DNA from: Acidimicrobiales bacterium
Lineage (GTDB): Bacteria > Actinomycetota > Acidimicrobiia > Acidimicrobiales > JABEUL01
Length of the DNA stretch: 10,690 nt
Assembly (NCBI GenBank): GCA_027451605.1
Contig: DAIDJA010000032.1
Coordinates: 1 to 10,690, forward strand
Direction: 5' to 3'
The notes beneath the pieces were generated by a model that was not told the origin of the DNA, made no database searches, and was given only the letters and a program-made list of their open reading frames with translations. The translations under genes and the position numbers were made by a program. Of this stretch, positions 8,501 to 10,690 are shown piece after piece. Every line of letters starts with the position of its first letter. The first letter of the stretch is position 1.

Positions 8501-10070
8501 TTGGATTTAAATCGGAACGCTGAAAACTATTATCGAAATTGTCAAGTAAATTTACCCCGTATGTTGATCCCATAGCGACTTGATGTCGTTCGACTGTCGG
8601 ACGAGTTGTAAGTCCTGCTAAAAGTGAATCGTTGGTAGTGCCAAAAGTGTAAGAGTCAAAGTTCTGCCCCGGTTCCTGTATGATTCTAGTGTCGGTTCTA
8701 TTCTGCGACAAATAGTTACTTGCCTGATACCAATACGAGGGTATATTTTCTCGTGCCATATTTAAGTTAACGGTAGATCCGTTAAAAAGGCCTGGAATAT
8801 TAAAGATGGCAAGCAGCACTATGCATGCCATTAGCAGCTTTTCAATTTTTCGATATCTAAAATTTAACGCCGATACACAAGCACCTATGATAATAGCGCT
8901 TCCTATAATATAAACCGGCGTCGCTCTGGTGGATGACCTCAGGGCTAGGCCCAATTCAGATCCTTGTAATAGATTATAAAATTTTGAGCCGAAATATGTC
9001 TTGTTTGTTATTGGATAAATGCCAACACTAACTATAAATCCAAATAACATTAGTGCGACACTCAAGCTCTTGTAACGCCATTTAGTTATCGCAAACCCGC
9101 AAAAAGCTATGGCGGGAATTAAAAATGAGATGATGATAAGCCAGTGCTGAGTCTGATATTTTACGGAGGTAGGAATTACAAATCCATAACTGTCGATACT
9201 GTAGAAGTACCAGTATCCTATTCCCCTGAATATTTCAGACGGAGATGATGTTGAACTTATTGCAGTTAAGCTTTCAGTGGTCTTAAGGATGTTAAGTCCG
9301 TATTTGCCTTCAACGATTAAGGCCTCGATCCAATATAAGGAAACTAGAATTGAGATTGAAAGAAACTGAAAAGCAATCAGAAGAGCTCTTTTAATCGTAG
9401 TCTCTTTGTACAATAATAAAAATATGAGGACTAGTACAGGTCCGACGGCGATATATCCAAAAGAAGTGGCATTTATGGTGCTGCTTAAAGCAACTGTAAT
9501 ACCGAACAATAGCGAATATATATTTTTTCTAGAACGGAGCGCATTTACGGTAAACCCCATCATCCAGCCAAGGGCCGCAACCGGTAGTAGCAAGGCTGAG
9601 ATATGTTCGATGTACTGTAGCATATATGGAGAGAGCATGTAAACTGTACCGGCAACTGTCGCGCCAGCCGTTGATAGTTTTAAGGTTTTAGAAAAATAAT
9701 ATGTACCGGCACCTGCGCTGAAAAATATTGATGCGGACCAAAGTCTCTGGGCGATCCAAACAGGTACGTGTAAAAATGAAAAAAAGGAATACCATTCACC
9801 CATCGGGAGCAAATAGCCGATATTTTGATGCGTTACAGTCCCCATATCTACTTTAGATGTCCAGATTGACGCGACTTGATTTAAGTAGCCACTTGGGTTT
9901 AAATAGAGGTATTGTTTAGTATCTACTGAAATTACACCCGGCTTGGTTAAGAGTAGTGGAATGTAAGTAATCGATGCCATGAACACGATTGGCAACAGGT
10001 TTTGGGACAAAATAATCTGTTTCGCAAAACTAAATAGTTTGCGCTTGGATTGTGAGAAACGAGATTTCAA
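5559..10070 (-). CDS. aftD: AftD-like arabinofuranosyltransferase (DUF3367, GT-C type) with discoidin-like domains
   Basis: A 1503-residue membrane glycosyltransferase. Mycobacterial AftD adds arabinofuranose from decaprenyl-phosphoryl-arabinose to arabinogalactan and lipoarabinomannan on the outer face of the membrane. The N-terminal part (24-430) has about ten membrane helices. The first external loop carries VISVDTKQYLYLNPSGYL (46-63), with D50 the likely GT-C catalytic Asp, then the AftD hallmarks NIGYLLPMG (83-91) and WIAQRLW (105-111). The large external part (430-1330) contains two discoidin/F5-8C-like domains, around 735-875 (FDGNYNTSW, GAWIQV) and 965-1085 (GAWLQI). A beta-rich module with Cys1151 and Cys1185 follows, then a segment around WLVLGENYDSGWSA (1271-1284). 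About five more helices lie at 1333-1357 and 1394-1495. The start is TTG at 10070, without a ribosome site; starting at Met31 would cut helix 1. Mycobacterial AftD is somewhat shorter, about 1400 residues. The polymer made in this organism is unknown. Confidence 0.88.
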   Translation of the reverse strand: MKSRFSQSKRKLFSFAKQIILSQNLLPIVFMASITYIPLLLTKPGVISVDTKQYLYLNPSGYLNQVASIWTSKVDMGTVTHQNIGYLLPMGEWYSFFSFLHVPVWIAQRLWSASIFFSAGAGTYYFSKTLKLSTAGATVAGTVYMLSPYMLQYIEHISALLLPVAALGWMMGFTVNALRSRKNIYSLLFGITVALSSTINATSFGYIAVGPVLVLIFLLLYKETTIKRALLIAFQFLSISILVSLYWIEALIVEGKYGLNILKTTESLTAISSTSSPSEIFRGIGYWYFYSIDSYGFVIPTSVKYQTQHWLIIISFLIPAIAFCGFAITKWRYKSLSVALMLFGFIVSVGIYPITNKTYFGSKFYNLLQGSELGLALRSSTRATPVYIIGSAIIIGACVSALNFRYRKIEKLLMACIVLLAIFNIPGLFNGSTVNLNMARENIPSYWYQASNYLSQNRTDTRIIQEPGQNFDSYTFGTTNDSLLAGLTTRPTVERHQVAMGSTYGVNLLDNFDNSFQRSDLNPSGLSAMLRLMSAGDMLITNDEMYSLYQIPPPAAVNSMLTPLPTGLGKPIGFGKPVANYPPYGLPYYNNQTLAIPETAPTKLPPLVDIPVKNARPIVRLESPTAPVIIDGDGLGVMEAANAGLLNGNPTIYYSGTYANNPKQLKSLLTKDATLVVTDTNRKQLKDWTSFIDQSSEIETAAQKNTSASQNLFYFNIFPNTSTSMQSVAVDQGVKSITASVSNNVFEFNPQSKPFNAFDGNYNTSWTTSPFENPIGAWIQVKLLSPVNTNKITLTQALNISQSIWISKASVTLKLNNKVVRTMTVDLGQESRQQPGQTFKFPSTRFNSMRIEILQTYSPSGFTVLPVGFSKININNIISKEIIRPPTDLISNLGNATSNYRLVYIFGRSMVGSLAPRSSPEVNISRYLDTPTKRTFQIAGDATLSTQITDEQISSIVSGVNPSTTPVPYFSSSSRLGGDNNAYGVNSQGSSLNSAWQTSTGLNNQLGAWLQINNPTSITFNQIILSFYADGHHSIPSFVTVSTEEGQRKIPIPANIPIESKSNLETVLLRFPPLSGRNIRLTVQAIKPVEGSLDFGPNFETLPIAIHNYRLQYSPGVNQVSSSILVQNSKLQSSQNLLSNLNIPNLLPNSCQNDLASVDGSPIWLKLVGTSTAALNGKYIQFVGCGPDAKGLTLGAGTHILETSLGVNSGIKIDQIEFNSPAPTSHTTLSAQNIGFIPKAPTPNSKAKIKTLGESDTNLKLQVTTTGKPVWLVLGENYDSGWSATISSQNGHLAKMAAKSSLIDAYANGWLINPPKGTNTYIINLSFTPQTAVNLAIYLSFGTLSLSLIGIIFLVYYYRRRKRSSVAYRTVDYGSEAGAIPKLSNPFFYSRGRSSLILSLITSIAFYYFSSALLNKFDGVALATLLFVLSQVRYLKFIGSIGTAALVVYAGLTIASLQKIHDYAPGVFWPSTFNKQSHLIYIAVIMLSMQSLIDYLRSKRIKT

Positions 10071-10095
10071 ATCAATATTAAATTCTACAGAAGTA

Positions 10096-10129
10096 AGGCT
10101 AAATAAGACTGCGAGCCATATTTAAGCCT
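10096..10129 (-). repeat. Imperfect inverted repeat just upstream of the aftD start
   Basis: AGGCTAAATA (10096-10105) pairs with TATTTAAGCCT (10119-10129): ten base pairs with one bulged A (10124) and a 13-nt loop. Its near edge is 25 bp before the TTG start. In the aftD transcript it would be a leader hairpin if transcription starts upstream of it; otherwise it is a candidate operator. It has no T-tract on either side. Confidence 0.4.
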
Positions 10130-10249
10130 ATATTAGTTAGGGCCATAATTATAATCACCATTTGAGAAGACTATGAAAACTCAAAGCGGGCCGAAATTTT
10201 ATTTGATTGCTAAAACGATACTAATTTTATACTACAAGTTTAGTTTGTC

Positions 10250-10275
10250 TGGCGAACCTCTGAATTTGTTCGTCA
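10250..10275. repeat. Inverted repeat TGGCGAAC / GTTCGTCA
   Basis: Bases 10250-10257 pair with 10268-10275 over eight positions, one of them G-T, with a 10-base loop. The site sits just upstream (in aftD direction) of the TATAAA at 10231-10226, where an operator could act on an aftD promoter. Function is inference. Confidence 0.3.
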
Positions 10276-10346
10276 AAGTAAAAATAGGCTCAGAAAACTA
10301 ACTTATTTTGTATTAGCAGATATCGAGTATTTCAAAGGAAGTTTTA

Positions 10347-10362
10347 CCTAAACCATTTTAGG
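10347..10362. repeat. Short perfect hairpin CCTAAA-ccat-TTTAGG
   Basis: A 6-bp stem with a 4-base loop. GAAG at 10338-10341 and CTTC at 10365-10368 could extend it after an internal loop. No T-tract follows on either strand, so it is not a standard terminator. Confidence 0.35.
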
Positions 10363-10387
10363 ACCTTCATGTAATTGCGGCAGGACG

Positions 10388-10425
10388 TTATGTTTTTGTA
10401 AAATTTTGTTTTTATAAAAACATAA
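10388..10425. repeat. 10-bp perfect inverted repeat enclosing a 14-bp palindrome, AT-rich
   Basis: TTATGTTTTT (10388-10397) and AAAAACATAA (10416-10425) are perfect inverted copies with 18 bp between. The right arm overlaps a self-complementary 14-mer, GTTTTTATAAAAAC (10408-10421), and the interior also holds the palindrome AAAATTTT (10400-10407). This is the strongest symmetric element of the window. It could be a binding site for an AT-preferring regulator or nucleoid protein, or part of a weak terminator; T- and A-runs are present on both strands. Confidence 0.5.
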
Positions 10426-10511
10426 TCTTAACTTGAAGTTCAGAATGGGATTACTGTTAACTTAATTGGCCCGTTGGTCTACAGTTTGGAATGAATTTAC
10501 GTAAAATGAAT

Positions 10512-10546
10512 TTGATTTGACATATGGGCGGCATGTATAGTAAGAT
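10512..10546 (+). promoter_or_regulatory. Putative sigma-70-type promoter for the gene starting at 10643
   Basis: A consensus TTGACA (10517-10522) is followed after 18 bp by TAAGAT (10541-10546). Alternatively TTGATT (10512-10517) pairs with TATAGT (10536-10541), also at 18 bp. Either gives a start of transcription near 10550 and a leader of about 90 nt. The exact pair cannot be chosen by eye. Confidence 0.45.
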
Positions 10547-10609
10547 GTTTGAAGGTTATTAGGTTGGGTTGATCAGTGAAAGGCGCAGCTCGGCGGATAC
10601 CCGTAAATA

Positions 10610-10624
10610 CTTTTACCGTAAAAG
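10610..10624 (+). repeat. Inverted repeat CTTTTAC-c-GTAAAAG in the leader of the 10643 gene
   Basis: Two perfect 7-bp arms flank a single C, ending 18 nt before the start codon and 7 nt before the GGAGGT ribosome site. As RNA it would fold as a 5-bp stem with a 5-nt loop; as DNA it is a tight operator-like dyad. CCGTAAA also recurs directly at 10601-10607 and 10616-10622. Confidence 0.4.
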
Positions 10625-10642
10625 ACATATCGGAGGTTATAT

Positions 10643-10690
10643 ATGAAAAGTGATAAAACTGCCGTACCAATAAGGGTGCTGCACAGAATT
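10643..10690 (+). CDS. Start of a protein, possibly a GT4-type glycosyltransferase (3' truncated by window)
   Basis: Only 16 codons are visible, MKSDKTAVPIRVLHRI, open to the window end. The start is well supported: GGAGGT at 10632-10637 lies 5 nt before the ATG, and a plausible promoter lies about 100 bp upstream. The segment IRVLH, following a short polar lead, is the usual first beta-strand of family-4 (group 1) glycosyltransferases, which commonly begin with xIRVLHVI before a glycine-rich loop. Such a role would fit next to an arabinofuranosyltransferase gene, but 16 residues cannot prove it; response-regulator-like or other Rossmann-type starts could look similar. The presence of a gene start is fairly safe, the function is a guess. 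Confidence 0.6.
   Translation, partial: MKSDKTAVPIRVLHRI

Larger units (their letters stand above)
10071..10642. other. Long divergent intergenic region upstream of aftD
   Basis: These 572 bp carry no supported gene on either strand; the few ATG-started frames are under about 15 codons and lack ribosome sites. The region is AT-rich and holds five inverted repeats (10096-10129, 10250-10275, 10347-10362, 10388-10425, 10610-10624) and a plausible + strand promoter (10512-10546), listed separately. On the - strand, TATAAA at 10231-10226 and TAGAAT at 10087-10082 are possible -10 boxes for aftD, but neither has a good -35 partner. A small RNA or a short leader cannot be excluded. Confidence 0.6.

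Noticed and set aside
5559..10070. Possibility that the long protein is a fusion or frameshifted pair
   Set aside because: The order of GT-C helices, external carbohydrate-binding-like modules and C-terminal helices is the normal AftD architecture, and the frame is uninterrupted.
10099..10119. Six-codon minus-strand frame (MARSLI) upstream of aftD, a possible leader peptide
   Set aside because: No ribosome site and no amino-acid bias suggestive of attenuation.
10523..10561. Small open frame of 12 codons starting ATGGGCGGC
   Set aside because: It overlaps the best promoter candidate, has no ribosome site, and is too short to support.

Overview
The window looks like chromosomal DNA from a low-GC actinobacterium, possibly a member of the Acidimicrobiia. 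The base composition is visibly AT-leaning throughout. The strongest taxonomic hints are a very large AftD-type (DUF3367) arabinofuranosyltransferase and a small secreted lipoprotein whose C-terminus resembles the mycobacterial Mtb12-like family; both families are typical of Actinobacteria. The class-level guess is inference. There is no rRNA, tRNA, CRISPR array, insertion sequence or phage gene that I can recognise.

Layout: bases 1-1899 hold the end of a branched-chain amino acid type (Liv/HAAT) ABC importer operon on the + strand: the C-terminus of permease LivM, then ATPases LivG and LivF, tightly packed (8-nt overlap, then 0-nt spacing). After a 266-bp gap comes a spinster-like major facilitator transporter (2166-3530, +). 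Convergent to it is a secreted or membrane-anchored alpha/beta-hydrolase-fold protein (3561-4613, -) whose nucleophile serine position is occupied by glycine. A 308-bp divergent intergenic region separates it from a lipoprotein gene (4922-5437, +) with an excellent ribosome binding site. Convergent to the lipoprotein is the 1503-residue AftD-like protein (5559-10070, -), which appears to start at TTG.

The right end (10071-10642) is a long non-coding divergent region containing several inverted repeats and a plausible promoter. It leads into the first 16 codons of a new + strand gene at 10643 whose start resembles GT4-type glycosyltransferases.

Functionally the window splits into a solute-uptake half (Liv importer plus MFS transporter) and a cell-envelope half (secreted hydrolase-like protein, lipoprotein, arabinofuranosyltransferase and perhaps a glycosyltransferase). 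I found no clearly new multi-gene system. The best second-look items are the apparently nucleophile-less hydrolase and the repeat-rich intergenic region upstream of aftD.
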